Shown in pieces: positions 36,401-44,346 of a stretch of DNA of 64,000 nt. The notes beneath the pieces were generated by a model. That model was not told where the DNA came from. It saw nothing but the letters and a program-made list of their open reading frames with translations, and did not search any database. Position numbers and translations under genes: made by a program. Source of the stretch: Bacillota bacterium (GTDB lineage Bacteria; Bacillota; Clostridia; DSM-8532). Numbering within the stretch: the first letter of the stretch is position 1; each line of letters starts with the position of its first letter. The stretch spans positions 80,070 through 144,069 of the forward strand of contig JAEZJF010000007.1 of the NCBI GenBank assembly GCA_023415825.1. Direction: 5' to 3'.

Positions 36401-36743
36401 GTATAACCTTAACAACATTAACATTACTGAGCGTACCCGTGAGATTGCAACGATCAAGGTACTTGGCTTCTATGCCAAGGAAACCCATTCCTATATTTTC
36501 AGGGAAACCCTTCTTCTGACGGCAATCGGTGCTTTATTGGGATTAGGCCTCGGTAAATTACTTCACAAATGGATCATGAGCCAAATTATTGTAGAAGCCA
36601 TGACCTTTAAGGAGCAAATATTCCCGGTGAGTTATATCAGTGCTGTCGTTGTTACATTTATTCTTACATTTTTAGTAAGCTTAATGCTTAGAAGAAAAAT
36701 AAATAATATCAATATGGCTGAATCATTAAAATCAGTTGAATAA
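33459..36743 (+). CDS. FtsX/MacB-type ABC permease with long extracellular coiled coil
   Basis: 1094 residues. TM1 about 22-45 is followed by an extracellular periplasm-like domain; residues about 250-545 are an extended Glu/Lys/Ala-rich coiled coil (repeated EAE, KK, LE..K patterns) with few prolines. Then three membrane segments (about 570-680), a second FtsX extracellular domain, and three more C-terminal segments (NYIIWLVIACAGVLAFVVMYN, ETLLLTAIGALLGLGLG, YISAVVVTFILTFLVSLML). The fold is that of exporters or mechanotransmission systems for peptides/antibiotics. Translation is coupled to the ATPase. Controlled probably by the divergent TetR. Substrate unknown. Confidence 0.9.
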   Translation: MVMKHSSAWHKNNSREIKLTLERYIAILVIIALGTGFFSGLRITKSAMVETFNNYVAKYQMYDYRLISTLGLTKEDVEYFSSQDGTVAKGAVSVDFIADHGSKKEIVLRAHSITDSVNKLNIVSGRMAEANNECIVDSRYFSKDDIGSTIRVSSSNDEDTTDNLAYEEYTIVGLADSVNYISHERGITKIAGGSIKAFVYIPEDGFSMDFYTEILIKLADNSEVYSDEYKALISSKESYFEEELAKRADLRYQNISSEADEKIAEAQKDYDEGYEKYLLEKADAMAKLEDARKKLEDARIEIQENEITLRDGEKKLASAEKEYNDSLSEYKKSFSEYETKKASTLATLESQKSEVDSNHKSVTSAMKLIESSEVLEQYHTLTETIRSLESALSQIGNPESPEYVRIRVQLEQAKTALANIEATGVIQQYAALESNLIQLDAAQKELAKAKKEAKQQFSSAESELIAAGVQLDSAKEQIDTKKKEIRDGWTALEEGKAEYEKGLKDYEDGKKEADESFASAEEELAKGKKEIDDAKEEIKDISEPNVFVMDRSYNSGYASFDNDSSIVDGIAKVLPIFFFLVAALVCSTTMTRMVDEQRTQIGTSKALGYSNGAITRKYIFYSGSASVLGCIFGYLLGTKYFPMAIWTAYGMLYGFAPIVYVFDMGLAIISLVASLLCSAGVTYLSCKSELTQMPAELIRPKAPKSGRRVILERVQFIWNKISFLHKVSIRNILRYRKRLLMTVLGVAGCAALVLAALGISDSISNIVDDQFDTIMTYDYDIYFSEAQSRDEIQKFTEEYSGELSECVFVSTGTFEILSGNSTKKSYIVATDDPDISNIIGLYSNGKKIPYPGPGKAVINDKLAKNSNVSVGDTITIKISDTEMVDLEVEGIFENYMNNYIYMTGETYKTLFGEDPLYKSAYAATEKEDLYAVSALLSNGDKVASVSVLNDMRGTVDNMMQSLNYIIWLVIACAGVLAFVVMYNLNNINITERTREIATIKVLGFYAKETHSYIFRETLLLTAIGALLGLGLGKLLHKWIMSQIIVEAMTFKEQIFPVSYISAVVVTFILTFLVSLMLRRKINNINMAESLKSVE

Positions 36744-36750
36744 GCTAGAT

Positions 36751-36778
36751 AACGAGCCCTTTATGGGGCTCGTTTTTT
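36751..36778 (+). terminator. Rho-independent terminator after the ABC permease
   Basis: AACGAGCCC (36751-36759) pairs with GGGCTCGTT (36766-36774), followed by TTTT on the plus strand. It sits between convergent ends of the exporter and sia operons. Confidence 0.88.
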
Positions 36779-36785
36779 GTTAGTA

Positions 36786-37994
36786 TTATTTCATTCTAAA
36801 GCCGATTAAGGCAATATCATCCCTTTGCTCTTCATCCCCCATAAAGTCCTTCAATGCGGTTTTAAAAGTTTGTGCCTGTACCTGCATTGGCTCATTGGAA
36901 TTCTTCTGAATCAGTTCAGTAAATCTATGTATTCCAAAGCCATATATATCCTCTACACCATTTTGATCCAGAAATCCGTCCGTAGTCATGTAGAATGCTG
37001 TTTTTTCATTCCAGGTTATTTCATGATCCTTATACACATAGTCAACATGAGACTTTCTGTATCCCACACTTTGTCTGTCTCCTCTTATTTCTTTCACTAT
37101 GCCGTCATTGGCTATAAAAAGAGAGAGTTTTGATCCAGAGTAAATAAGCTTTCTGTTTTCAGGAAAAATCATGCATATGCCTATATCCAATCCATTATGC
37201 AATTTATTGGAGCTATCATACGCATTCATTGTACTTTTTACTTTACGATTCAATTCACTGATTACGCTTGCCGGACTTTGACAGTATCCTTCCTCTACAA
37301 TTCTTTGTAAAACCGCATTTACAGTCATAGTCATCAAAGCACCGGACACCCCATGCCCGGTGCAGTCAAAAAGCGCTAAAACCAATCCATCCTTCATTTT
37401 CCTAAACCAATAAAAGTCCCCGCCTACAATGTCTTTTTGCTCATAGAATACAAAAAATTCAGAAAGGCATCTTGACATGATAGCATCATCCGGCAGTAGC
37501 GAGTGTTGAATCATTTTTGCATATGTCATGCTTTCCAAGATACTGTCATTCTTTTCTTTTAAAATCGCTTCAACACTTTTTCGTTCTTCTATCTCATTTT
37601 TTAAACTCTGTTCTCTATCCGAAAGCATATCCGCCATCTTATTGAATGCTTCAGAGAATTCACCCATATAGTCTACCCGTTGGGCATAATCCCCTTTTGC
37701 AATTTGCTGCGCCTGCCAGGTAAGATGAAGTAATCTTGAATGAAGCTCCTTTAGACTGGAAGCTAGAAAGTTAGTCTTTTTAGGTCGCTCTATGCTTAAA
37801 TTCCCTTGAGAAAGAGGAATAGCATATTCATAAAGCTCCTTAATATCTTCTGTCAGTGTGTTTGCTAAAGCAATCAAATCATTTAATTCATCGTTCTCGG
37901 TGCTTTTATTCGAAATCGGGTAAAACTTCCCCTTGGTTAACAAATAGAGGCATTCCAATACTTCGGCAATTGTATTCAATTCTTTTTCATTCAT
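36786..37994 (-). CDS. SiaA-like PP2C/SpoIIE phosphatase with HAMP-like region, no membrane segment
   Basis: 402 residues. About 1-90 is helical; about 80-135 resembles HAMP (LHLTWQAQQIAKGDYAQRVDYMGEFSEAFNKMADML); a coiled coil follows; residues about 190-402 are a SpoIIE-type PP2C domain with DIVGGDFYW, ALFDCTGHGVSGALMTM and the C-terminal RDDIALIGF, the metal-binding Asp set. In Pseudomonas SiaA the homologous enzyme dephosphorylates SiaC and has a membrane sensor; no transmembrane stretch is seen here. GGGAG precedes the ATG. Last gene of the operon that starts with siaB. Confidence 0.85.
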   Translation of the reverse strand: MNEKELNTIAEVLECLYLLTKGKFYPISNKSTENDELNDLIALANTLTEDIKELYEYAIPLSQGNLSIERPKKTNFLASSLKELHSRLLHLTWQAQQIAKGDYAQRVDYMGEFSEAFNKMADMLSDREQSLKNEIEERKSVEAILKEKNDSILESMTYAKMIQHSLLPDDAIMSRCLSEFFVFYEQKDIVGGDFYWFRKMKDGLVLALFDCTGHGVSGALMTMTVNAVLQRIVEEGYCQSPASVISELNRKVKSTMNAYDSSNKLHNGLDIGICMIFPENRKLIYSGSKLSLFIANDGIVKEIRGDRQSVGYRKSHVDYVYKDHEITWNEKTAFYMTTDGFLDQNGVEDIYGFGIHRFTELIQKNSNEPMQVQAQTFKTALKDFMGDEEQRDDIALIGFRMK

Positions 37995-38013
37995 GTGTTA
38001 TAAACTCCCGGTA

Positions 38014-38547
38014 TTATTTCTTAATATTTACCTGGAATCTACACACCCGATCTCCTGTAGCCCAGCAATCAATTTCTTTTGCAATAAACGCCATTCCTGT
38101 ATATTCCTTCATAATTCCTGCAATGAACCCCTCATCATAATCGCATACAGATTCTTCTGTTATGGGTAAGCCGGAACAATCCAAATCTTCTGCAACAGTC
38201 AGTGTAAATTCAAGTTTTTCTACATCCGCTTTCTCCACCACTAATATGCCGATCCCCAGCTCCTGAAGCTTCTTTTGAAGTTGTGCAATAAATCCGTTAA
38301 AATCCAAGCTTTTATCCAGAACATTTTTACAGAACTCTCTACCGGCAAGGAGTCCACATTCCCTGAAAATTTCTGTAGTAGCCTCAGTGCCATATTTTGA
38401 ATTGAGAATATCTCTCATTGCAAACTGAAAAAGTCTATAAACAGAAACAGGCATGGTATCTCCCAGATTAGGGCGGCCAGCCTCAATATCACCAATTGCT
38501 TCCCAAGTAAACTCTGAATTCTCCAACCTGCTCTTAAATTTAAACAT
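38014..38547 (-). CDS. V4R (4-vinyl reductase) domain protein
   Basis: 177 residues. The C-terminal two thirds has the V4R pattern: small-ligand-binding alpha-beta fold ending in AKEIDCWATGDRVCRFQV, with conserved G and Cys, and YDEGFIAGIMKEYTG before it. V4R domains occur in chlorophyll-biosynthesis BchJ and as sensory domains of regulators, where they are thought to bind small hydrophobic molecules. ATG at 38547 follows GGAGGG; the frame opens to 38568. It sits between the GGDEF and phosphatase genes, so it is a candidate sensory input to the Sia module. Confidence 0.8.
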   Translation of the reverse strand: MFKFKSRLENSEFTWEAIGDIEAGRPNLGDTMPVSVYRLFQFAMRDILNSKYGTEATTEIFRECGLLAGREFCKNVLDKSLDFNGFIAQLQKKLQELGIGILVVEKADVEKLEFTLTVAEDLDCSGLPITEESVCDYDEGFIAGIMKEYTGMAFIAKEIDCWATGDRVCRFQVNIKK

Positions 38548-38564
38548 GCTTCCCTCCGATGAAT

Positions 38565-39335
38565 TCATTTTTGCAGACCAGCTTTTTTTTTGTATTTTTT
38601 CTTTTGCTCATACATCCTTTTATCAGCAATTTCTATAATTTCATCAATATTGCTTTTGCACTTATCGTCTACTTCCAGTATTCCATAACTGAAATCAAGC
38701 TTATATGGTTTATTTATCTGATTATTTTTCTTTTGAAGAGAAGATACAATCTTCTTCAGTATTTTTTTTGCGTCATCCTCTTTACACTCGGGAAAAATAA
38801 CCAGAAGCTCATCTCCACCAATTCTGCTTATGCTGTCACATTCTCTTATGGTTTCTCTTATCAGATTACAAATAGTAATAATAAATTCGTCTCCCTCTTG
38901 ATGTCCATAAGTATCATTCACATGCTTCAGTCCGTTAAGATCAATAAAACAGACACAAAAGCTCATTTTATTTCTTTTTGTTAATTTAATTTGATTGGAC
39001 AGAAGTGTCAGACCGGTTCCTCTGTTGTATACATTGGTTAATGTATCAATGGTAGCCAGGTAACTTAATCTTTTTTCAGTTTTTTTTCTTTCTTCAATTT
39101 CTTTTTTAAGTTCACTATGTATTCGCTGCAAATATTCCTGCTGCCCATCACTTATTCTTACTAGCTTCTGAGTTAATTTCAGCATCTTTTTAAATTGAAG
39201 AACCAAATCTTTATAGTTATTGAGTAAGGGATCATCCTTAAATTCCCCATTTTCAATTATTGAATCAGCACTTTCCAAGGTATCATTTTCTATCTTAAAC
39301 AGATCCAGATTACTGTCATCATTCAAGATGCACAC
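38565..39335 (-). CDS. Diguanylate cyclase (GGDEF), SiaD-like
   Basis: 256 residues: N-terminal about 85-residue helical/coiled-coil part with the ERKKTEKRLSYLATIDTLTNVYNR linker, then a GGDEF domain with IDLNGLKHVNDTYGHQEGD and the active-site loop SRIGGDELL (GGDEL variant, usually still active). Makes cyclic di-GMP. In Pseudomonas, unphosphorylated SiaC binds and activates SiaD; gene adjacency to siaC (11 bases) supports the same partner here. GTG start at 39335 after GAGGTGG. No inhibitory RxxD site is obvious before the loop. Confidence 0.88.
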   Translation of the reverse strand: MCILNDDSNLDLFKIENDTLESADSIIENGEFKDDPLLNNYKDLVLQFKKMLKLTQKLVRISDGQQEYLQRIHSELKKEIEERKKTEKRLSYLATIDTLTNVYNRGTGLTLLSNQIKLTKRNKMSFCVCFIDLNGLKHVNDTYGHQEGDEFIITICNLIRETIRECDSISRIGGDELLVIFPECKEDDAKKILKKIVSSLQKKNNQINKPYKLDFSYGILEVDDKCKSNIDEIIEIADKRMYEQKKKYKKKAGLQK

Positions 39336-39346
39336 TTTTTACCACC

Positions 39347-39727
39347 TCAATTGTTGAAGCTAATAATTTCAAAAGGGAAATCAACATCCTCTACCAATTC
39401 TTCCCCGCACTCCATCATATTTCTGTTTCCGTCTTTGTAATACCAATACAATTTAATCAAAACGCCATTCAGATATGCGTTATTTAGTTTTTCAAAAATA
39501 TCAAACATGCATTTTGAGCTGCTGGTATTTAAATATATAATCTTTATCTCTACAAGAACTTCCTCTTTTATATCTTTTAAATATTCATCCAGCCAAATAA
39601 ATATTGGGTTATAGAATTTCATTGCGTTCTCAGGATAGGATTGGCCACTAATCTTCAAGGTATTGGTTTCCAGATTAAAATCTATTTCGGGGCTCGATTT
39701 GGTTGCTTCGATAAATACACTTTTCAT
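39347..39727 (-). CDS. siaC: SiaC family regulatory phosphoprotein (DUF1987)
   Basis: 126 residues. STAS-like fold; FIEATKSSPEIDFNLETNTLKISGQSYPENA and YLNTSSSKCMFDIFEKL are hallmark segments. From the chosen ATG (39727, after AAGGTG) the Thr of NTSSSK is residue 68, the same number as the phosphorylated Thr of Pseudomonas SiaC. Role: partner-switch protein, phosphorylated by SiaB, dephosphorylated by SiaA, and acting on the diguanylate cyclase when unphosphorylated. Neighbours here supply all those partners. Confidence 0.9.
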   Translation of the reverse strand: MKSVFIEATKSSPEIDFNLETNTLKISGQSYPENAMKFYNPIFIWLDEYLKDIKEEVLVEIKIIYLNTSSSKCMFDIFEKLNNAYLNGVLIKLYWYYKDGNRNMMECGEELVEDVDFPFEIISFNN

Positions 39728-39747
39728 AATCATCACCTTGATTTATT

Positions 39748-40314
39748 CTAAATAATAACCTTTAATATGAAAAACGAAAGATCATCCTCAAGCTGTAAAA
39801 AATTATATTCTAAAGGCATTGACGCCTTTTTAACCATCTCCAGCAACCCTAATCCTGCACCTATATCCTCTGATTCTCTTTTTTTGCGAAGCTGTTCCTT
39901 GTAGAATTTCTTTATTTCAAGTTTATCCATTGCATTAATATCAGCTAAATATTGCTTTAGCTTTGGAACACTCTTACTTTCTATAACATTTCCAGAAGAG
40001 ACATAAAAATTATCATCTTCTTTTCCGATTACAACGATACTCTGTGCATAATAGTCAACTAAGCTTTGATTTTGATGTGCTATTTGTTTTTCAAAATAAT
40101 TCTTAATATTTTGTGTTTGCTCTACATAAACTGAAAACACATCAAAATATGCTCTTTCAGCAGAAGCCTCATCGTTTTTTGAATTGCTTATATACGCTCT
40201 TATGGCTCCTCCCAGCTCTTCAATAATTCCCTGAGAAAAGGGCCCTTTAAAGCAAAGCAGAATACCATTAATAAATAGTTCGTTGCTTATATGAAATAGC
40301 TTTTCATTAATCAT
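39748..40314 (-). CDS. siaB: SiaB family protein kinase (DUF6272)
   Basis: 188 residues, GHKL-like kinase of the SiaB family. Seen: LLCFKGPFSQGIIEELGGAIRAYIS at the N-terminus and AGLGLLEMVKKASMPLEYNF near the C-terminus, the Gly-rich lid typical of these small kinases. ATG at 40314 follows GGGAGG; the frame opens to 40374 but the upstream part lies in the repeat/leader region. First gene of the siaB-siaC-GGDEF-V4R-phosphatase operon; the promoter at 40509 reads through two hairpin repeats before reaching it. Confidence 0.85.
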   Translation of the reverse strand: MINEKLFHISNELFINGILLCFKGPFSQGIIEELGGAIRAYISNSKNDEASAERAYFDVFSVYVEQTQNIKNYFEKQIAHQNQSLVDYYAQSIVVIGKEDDNFYVSSGNVIESKSVPKLKQYLADINAMDKLEIKKFYKEQLRKKRESEDIGAGLGLLEMVKKASMPLEYNFLQLEDDLSFFILKVII

Positions 40315-40375
40315 TGTACTGACCTCCCTTTTGGGCTTTAGAGAATACGAAAAGTCACCATTTGCTACTGACATG

Positions 40376-40508
40376 ATTAATACGAAGTATCAATTCTTGC
40401 GATAACCTATCGAAATTTTAATTTCGATAACGGGTGAGGTTATTAATACGAAGTATCAATGTTCTCGGGTACCCGTTCGAAATTTTAATTTCGATAACGG
40501 GTGAGGTT
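40376..40508 (-). repeat. Two tandem promoter-proximal hairpin repeats in the sia leader
   Basis: Two units, 40442-40508 and 40376-40441, of 67 and 66 bases. On the minus strand each begins AACCTCACCCGTTATCG, contains an AT-rich hairpin (CGAAATT/AATTTCG; in the first unit extended by ACCCGTT/AACGGGT), and ends ATTGATACTTCGTATTAAT, an 8-bp hairpin around TTC. The first unit starts immediately after the -10 box, so the pair forms about 130 bases of the predicted 5' untranslated RNA. A shortened copy lies at 22386-22425 in the same position relative to its promoter. Confidence 0.8.
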
Positions 40509-40537
40509 ATTATATAATGAAAGTATATTAATTACAA
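40509..40537 (-). promoter_or_regulatory. Promoter of the sia operon
   Basis: Minus strand: TTGTAA (40537-40532), 17-base spacer, perfect TATAAT (40514-40509). The tandem hairpin repeats start at the next base. Confidence 0.7.
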
Positions 40538-40631
40538 CTGATCTCTCCTTGTGCCACTCCAAAAAGGGCATTGGCGATCAAGACAAATCTGTTGCCCACA
40601 TGCTATTCTGTTTTCAAGGAGGTGCTTTAAG

Positions 40632-41540
40632 ATGCACGCATGGGAACAAATACAAATAACCGTGGACTATATTGAGGAACATATTTCTGAAGAAATAAAA
40701 ATCGAAAATCTGGCTAAGCTTGCTTTACTGTCTCAGTTTTATTATCAGAGACTGTTCAGCCGATTGGTAAAAAAGCCTGTAAACGAGTATATCAAGCTGC
40801 GACGCCTGGCAAAAGCATCCGATGCTTTACCAGATAAAAGCAGAAGAATTCTGGATATCGCATTAGATGTTGGATTCTCCTCTCATGAGACTCTTACACG
40901 AGCATTTAAGGATGCGTTTGGAATGACACCGGAGGAATACCGTGTCAATCCTGTTCGGTTGAATAACTTTGTAAAACCGCAGTTATTGTTGAATTATACA
41001 TTGGTCGACGAAAATGTGCCCTTAATTGCTGACGGGATCGTTCTTGAAATAACACGGCGGCAAGTTTCATCATCCCAATTTTTCGTAGGGCTCACAAGAG
41101 AAGAACCCATTAACCAGATGCCCGGAGGCTGTGAAACCGGTGTAGACACACTCGGAGAATTGTGGGATACTTTTCACGAAAACAAATCCGCTATTCTTGA
41201 ACTAAAAACGGACGGCGATGAACTCGGTGTCGCCTATGCCGGTACAAAGGAAGGCTACTACCGTTATTTCGCAGGTGCCGAAGCTGTAGCAAACAAACCG
41301 TCCGAAGGTTATTCTTCTTGGGAATTACCTAAAGGCGAATATATTGTCTGCTCCTTTGAGGCGGAGGATTTTGAACATCTTGTTATGGATACGCTATACA
41401 AGGCTAACAGATACCTGTTTGAAACATGGCTTCCCAATCATAAACTACTGGTCAAGCCATTTGCAGCAGAGCGCTATGCCACTCATAGCCCCGATACAAC
41501 CTGCATGGAAATATGGGTATTGCCTGAGGCTATGGATTAG
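40632..41540 (+). CDS. AraC family regulator with GyrI-like effector domain
   Basis: 302 residues. N-terminal AraC double helix-turn-helix (LAKLALLSQFYYQRLFSRLVKKPVNEYIKLRR and ALDVGFSSHETLTRAFKDAFGMTPEEYR, about 25-105), then a GyrI/SOUL-like small-molecule-binding domain (from about 130 to the end: YFAGAEAV, LPKGEYIVCSFEAED, MEIWVLPEA). SoxS/Rob-like architecture, usually responding to drugs or lipophilic compounds. ATG at 40632 follows AAGGAGG. The next gene (DUF3788) is 32 bases downstream. Confidence 0.9.
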   Translation: MHAWEQIQITVDYIEEHISEEIKIENLAKLALLSQFYYQRLFSRLVKKPVNEYIKLRRLAKASDALPDKSRRILDIALDVGFSSHETLTRAFKDAFGMTPEEYRVNPVRLNNFVKPQLLLNYTLVDENVPLIADGIVLEITRRQVSSSQFFVGLTREEPINQMPGGCETGVDTLGELWDTFHENKSAILELKTDGDELGVAYAGTKEGYYRYFAGAEAVANKPSEGYSSWELPKGEYIVCSFEAEDFEHLVMDTLYKANRYLFETWLPNHKLLVKPFAAERYATHSPDTTCMEIWVLPEAMD

Positions 41541-41572
41541 TTGAACAAAACATTATATGGAGCGGAACTCAT

Positions 41573-41998
41573 ATGAAATGGCATACACTTTACGATCAAA
41601 ACAATCCCCCCACCTCGGAAGACATCAGCAAATATGTGGGCAGTGAGCTATGGGAAAATCTGAATGCTTTTTTACAAGGTTCTTTCAAGATTCAGCCCAA
41701 ATTCTCTTATAGCCGGTGCTCCATGCAGCCTGGCTGGAATGTCAAATACCAAAAAAGCGGAAAATCTCTGTGCACGCTTTACCCTATGGAGGGGTTTTTC
41801 ATTGCCCTTGCAGTGATCGGCAATAAAGAAAGCCTTGAAGCCGAGTTACTGCTGCCTTCACTGAGCAAATACACACAAAGCTTATATCAAAACACCGTTT
41901 TTTCTGCCGGAGGCCGTTGGCTGATGGTGAATGTCACAGAACCGGTGATTCTGGATGACGTAATCCGTTTGGTTCAGATAAGGGCAAAATCAAAATAA
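41573..41998 (+). CDS. DUF3788 family protein
   Basis: 141 residues, soluble. Family pattern: a short N-terminus, then YSRCSMQPGWNVKYQKSGKSLCTLYPMEGFFIALAVIGNKE and a C-terminal FSAGGRWLMVNV. Function not established. It follows the AraC/GyrI gene closely, a frequent arrangement, and its end overlaps the convergent FGGY kinase gene by nine bases. Confidence 0.8.
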   Translation: MKWHTLYDQNNPPTSEDISKYVGSELWENLNAFLQGSFKIQPKFSYSRCSMQPGWNVKYQKSGKSLCTLYPMEGFFIALAVIGNKESLEAELLLPSLSKYTQSLYQNTVFSAGGRWLMVNVTEPVILDDVIRLVQIRAKSK

Positions 41999-43597
41999 CA
42001 TACTTTCATTAAGTGCACTGAAGTTTTTTCTGTTGCATTTATACAGGGCTTTGAAAACCTCAAAATAATGATCATAAACGGCCTTATTTCTCATATCAGG
42101 TATAAAGCGATTGCTCACCTTAATCAGCTTCTTCGCTTCACCGACCTTGCTTACGATACCGAGCCCCACTGCCGCAACGAGGGCTGCTCCAACCGCTCCA
42201 ATATTTTGAGGATTATCAACTGTTTCGATTTCACGGCCCAGCATATCCGAAAGCATCTGGCAGGTCAGGGGTGCCAGAGCTCCTCCCCCTACAAAACGTA
42301 TGACGCGGGAGGTCTTGACCTTTCTCTCCTGAGCCTCTAGCTGCCATCTCAAATGATAGCAAATTCCTTCAAGAACTGCATGAATCAGCTCGGTTTTTCC
42401 TGTTTCCAGACTGATGTTGAAGAACATGCCCCGTGCATTGGCGTCTTCAAAAGGACAGCGGTTGCCATGGAGCCATGGTGTAAAAATCACGCCGTTGCTG
42501 CCTGGGGCCACATTTTTAATGGCATGGATCATATAGTCATATAAGCTTTTATATAGGGTTTCCTGTGAATCGGTGACATTTATCTTTTCCAGGTAGATAT
42601 CTATTTCATCCAGAGCCAAATGGTCTTTTACCCATTCAAGACATTTGCCCGCTGTTTCCAGCTCAGCGAAATAGTTGAAGGAATTAAAATCTGCACCAAC
42701 AATTGCTGCGATCATAGAAGTAACATCCACAATCTGCTTTTTCACAACCGTCGATACCCAACCGGAAGTACCTGAATAGATGTGGGTATCCCCCGGTTCT
42801 ACCGCACCGGCACCGATACCAATCAAAGAGGCATCACCGCCGCCGCCGAATACAGGGGTACCCTCTTTAAGATGAAGCTGGGCTGCTGCTTCCTTTGTAA
42901 TACGTCCTGCGATATCACTGCTATGTATAATTGGGGGCAGATGCTCCATGTTAATGCCAAGCATGCTGCAGATTTCCCTGCTGAAGCCCTCTTTTCCCTT
43001 CCGCGTATCGTAAAGCAATGCGGCATAGGCACTGTCGTGGGTCATGACAAACTCACCGGTGCACCGGCATATTAGAAACTCCTTCACATCCAGCCATTTG
43101 TATACTTTTTTATAAACCTCAGGCTCATTGCGTTCAACCCATTTGTATTTCCATACCGGATCCTTCACGCTGGCTGCTACCGCACCGGTAATGATGAGTG
43201 ACTTAAGGAGCTTGAAAATATTAGCGCCCGATATCTGCAAGCCATAGGACATCCCCCTCTTCAATTCATCCTTTGCCCGCTGGTCCATATAGCTCATGGC
43301 TCGGCGTACAGGCCTGCCCTCACGGTCGACAAGAACAAGCCCCTGCATTTGGGAACAGAAGGATATCCCCTGAATGCTGTCGGCAGAAATATTGTTTTCT
43401 TCCAGAACCTTCTTTGTTGTACTGCACATGGCGTTCCACCAGCTGTATGGCTCTTGTTCGGCGCAGCCGTTTCCTGTGACGAAAAGCTCATAGCCTTCCA
43501 TTGCAGAGGCTATAAGCTTTATGGTATCCGAGATTTCAAATATACAGGTCTTCATTCCGGTTGTCCCTACATCATAAGCAATAACACGCTCTGCCAT
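41990..43597 (-). CDS. FGGY-family carbohydrate kinase (xylulokinase-like)
   Basis: 535 residues. Phosphorylates a pentulose or related sugar with ATP. N-terminal phosphate loop YDVGTTGMKTCIFE, middle domain GTPVFGGGGDASLIGIGAG, adenosine motif RFVGGGALAPLTCQMLSDML near the C-terminus. GGAGG precedes the ATG. It is divergent in function group from the aminotransferase/aldolase/MFS operon but on the opposite strand beyond the TetR gene; probably part of the same catabolic locus. Exact sugar is not readable. Confidence 0.88.
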   Translation of the reverse strand: MAERVIAYDVGTTGMKTCIFEISDTIKLIASAMEGYELFVTGNGCAEQEPYSWWNAMCSTTKKVLEENNISADSIQGISFCSQMQGLVLVDREGRPVRRAMSYMDQRAKDELKRGMSYGLQISGANIFKLLKSLIITGAVAASVKDPVWKYKWVERNEPEVYKKVYKWLDVKEFLICRCTGEFVMTHDSAYAALLYDTRKGKEGFSREICSMLGINMEHLPPIIHSSDIAGRITKEAAAQLHLKEGTPVFGGGGDASLIGIGAGAVEPGDTHIYSGTSGWVSTVVKKQIVDVTSMIAAIVGADFNSFNYFAELETAGKCLEWVKDHLALDEIDIYLEKINVTDSQETLYKSLYDYMIHAIKNVAPGSNGVIFTPWLHGNRCPFEDANARGMFFNISLETGKTELIHAVLEGICYHLRWQLEAQERKVKTSRVIRFVGGGALAPLTCQMLSDMLGREIETVDNPQNIGAVGAALVAAVGLGIVSKVGEAKKLIKVSNRFIPDMRNKAVYDHYFEVFKALYKCNRKNFSALNESMLF

Positions 43598-43677
43598 GCA
43601 ATAACCTCCGCATCCCTGTGCGCTCGAAACCCTTTATAATTCTATAATACTCATGGATGTGCAATAAAACCGTAAGA

Positions 43678-44301
43678 TCATTTAAGGAAAAATGCGCCTT
43701 TGATGAACTTCATCAACTGCTCCACAACAAGCTCATCCTTATCAAAAATATCTTCTCCAACAAATATTTTCATTCGTTCCTTATAATACTCACAGGCATA
43801 GGAAAACTGCAGCAAAATAAACAGATTGTCAAGATAAAAAGCAAACAGATTTGCATTTACATCCGCTCTCACTTGACCGGCAGCCTGGGCTTCCTTTATA
43901 AAAGAGGTATATAGCCCTGCAGTGGCGTTCTCCATATCGGAAACAATTTTCCACACCAGATCGGAATGGCTCTCCGTTGCCATGCCATTATAAAGCTTTG
44001 TAAGATGGACATTGCTGCGTGAATGAGATTGTATGGCTCTGATGATCTTCTCTATCCTGCTCTCTAAATGCTCATCACTTTCCATGATCTCCTTAAGAAC
44101 CTTTTTCAGTGTTTCCACACCAAAATGGACCATAGTCAGAAACAAGTCCTCTTTATTATCAAAATATTTATAGATGGAACCCACACTGATGCCGGAATTC
44201 TGTGCAATGCTATTAATATTGGCGCTGTCAAAGCCACGCTCAGAGAATTCCATAATGGCGGCATCCAGTATCTTCTTTCTCTTTTCGTCGGATATTTTCA
44301 T
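43678..44301 (-). CDS. TetR/AcrR family transcriptional regulator
   Basis: 207 residues with helix-turn-helix ANINSIAQNSGISVGSIYKYFDNKEDLF (about 25-52). Palindromic sites TGAGTGAA..TTCACTCA stand at its own promoter and at the divergent aminotransferase promoter, so it very likely represses both. Located between the FGGY kinase and the aminotransferase operon. Confidence 0.9.
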   Translation of the reverse strand: MKISDEKRKKILDAAIMEFSERGFDSANINSIAQNSGISVGSIYKYFDNKEDLFLTMVHFGVETLKKVLKEIMESDEHLESRIEKIIRAIQSHSRSNVHLTKLYNGMATESHSDLVWKIVSDMENATAGLYTSFIKEAQAAGQVRADVNANLFAFYLDNLFILLQFSYACEYYKERMKIFVGEDIFDKDELVVEQLMKFIKGAFFLK

Positions 44302-44346
44302 GAAGGACTCTTTAAAGTAATCTGTTTTCAGTTATTCCACCTCCAG

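Noticed and set aside
40376..40508. Tandem 66-67-base units considered as a CRISPR array.
   Set aside because: Only two units, contiguous without unique spacers, and no cas genes; they are tied to a promoter.
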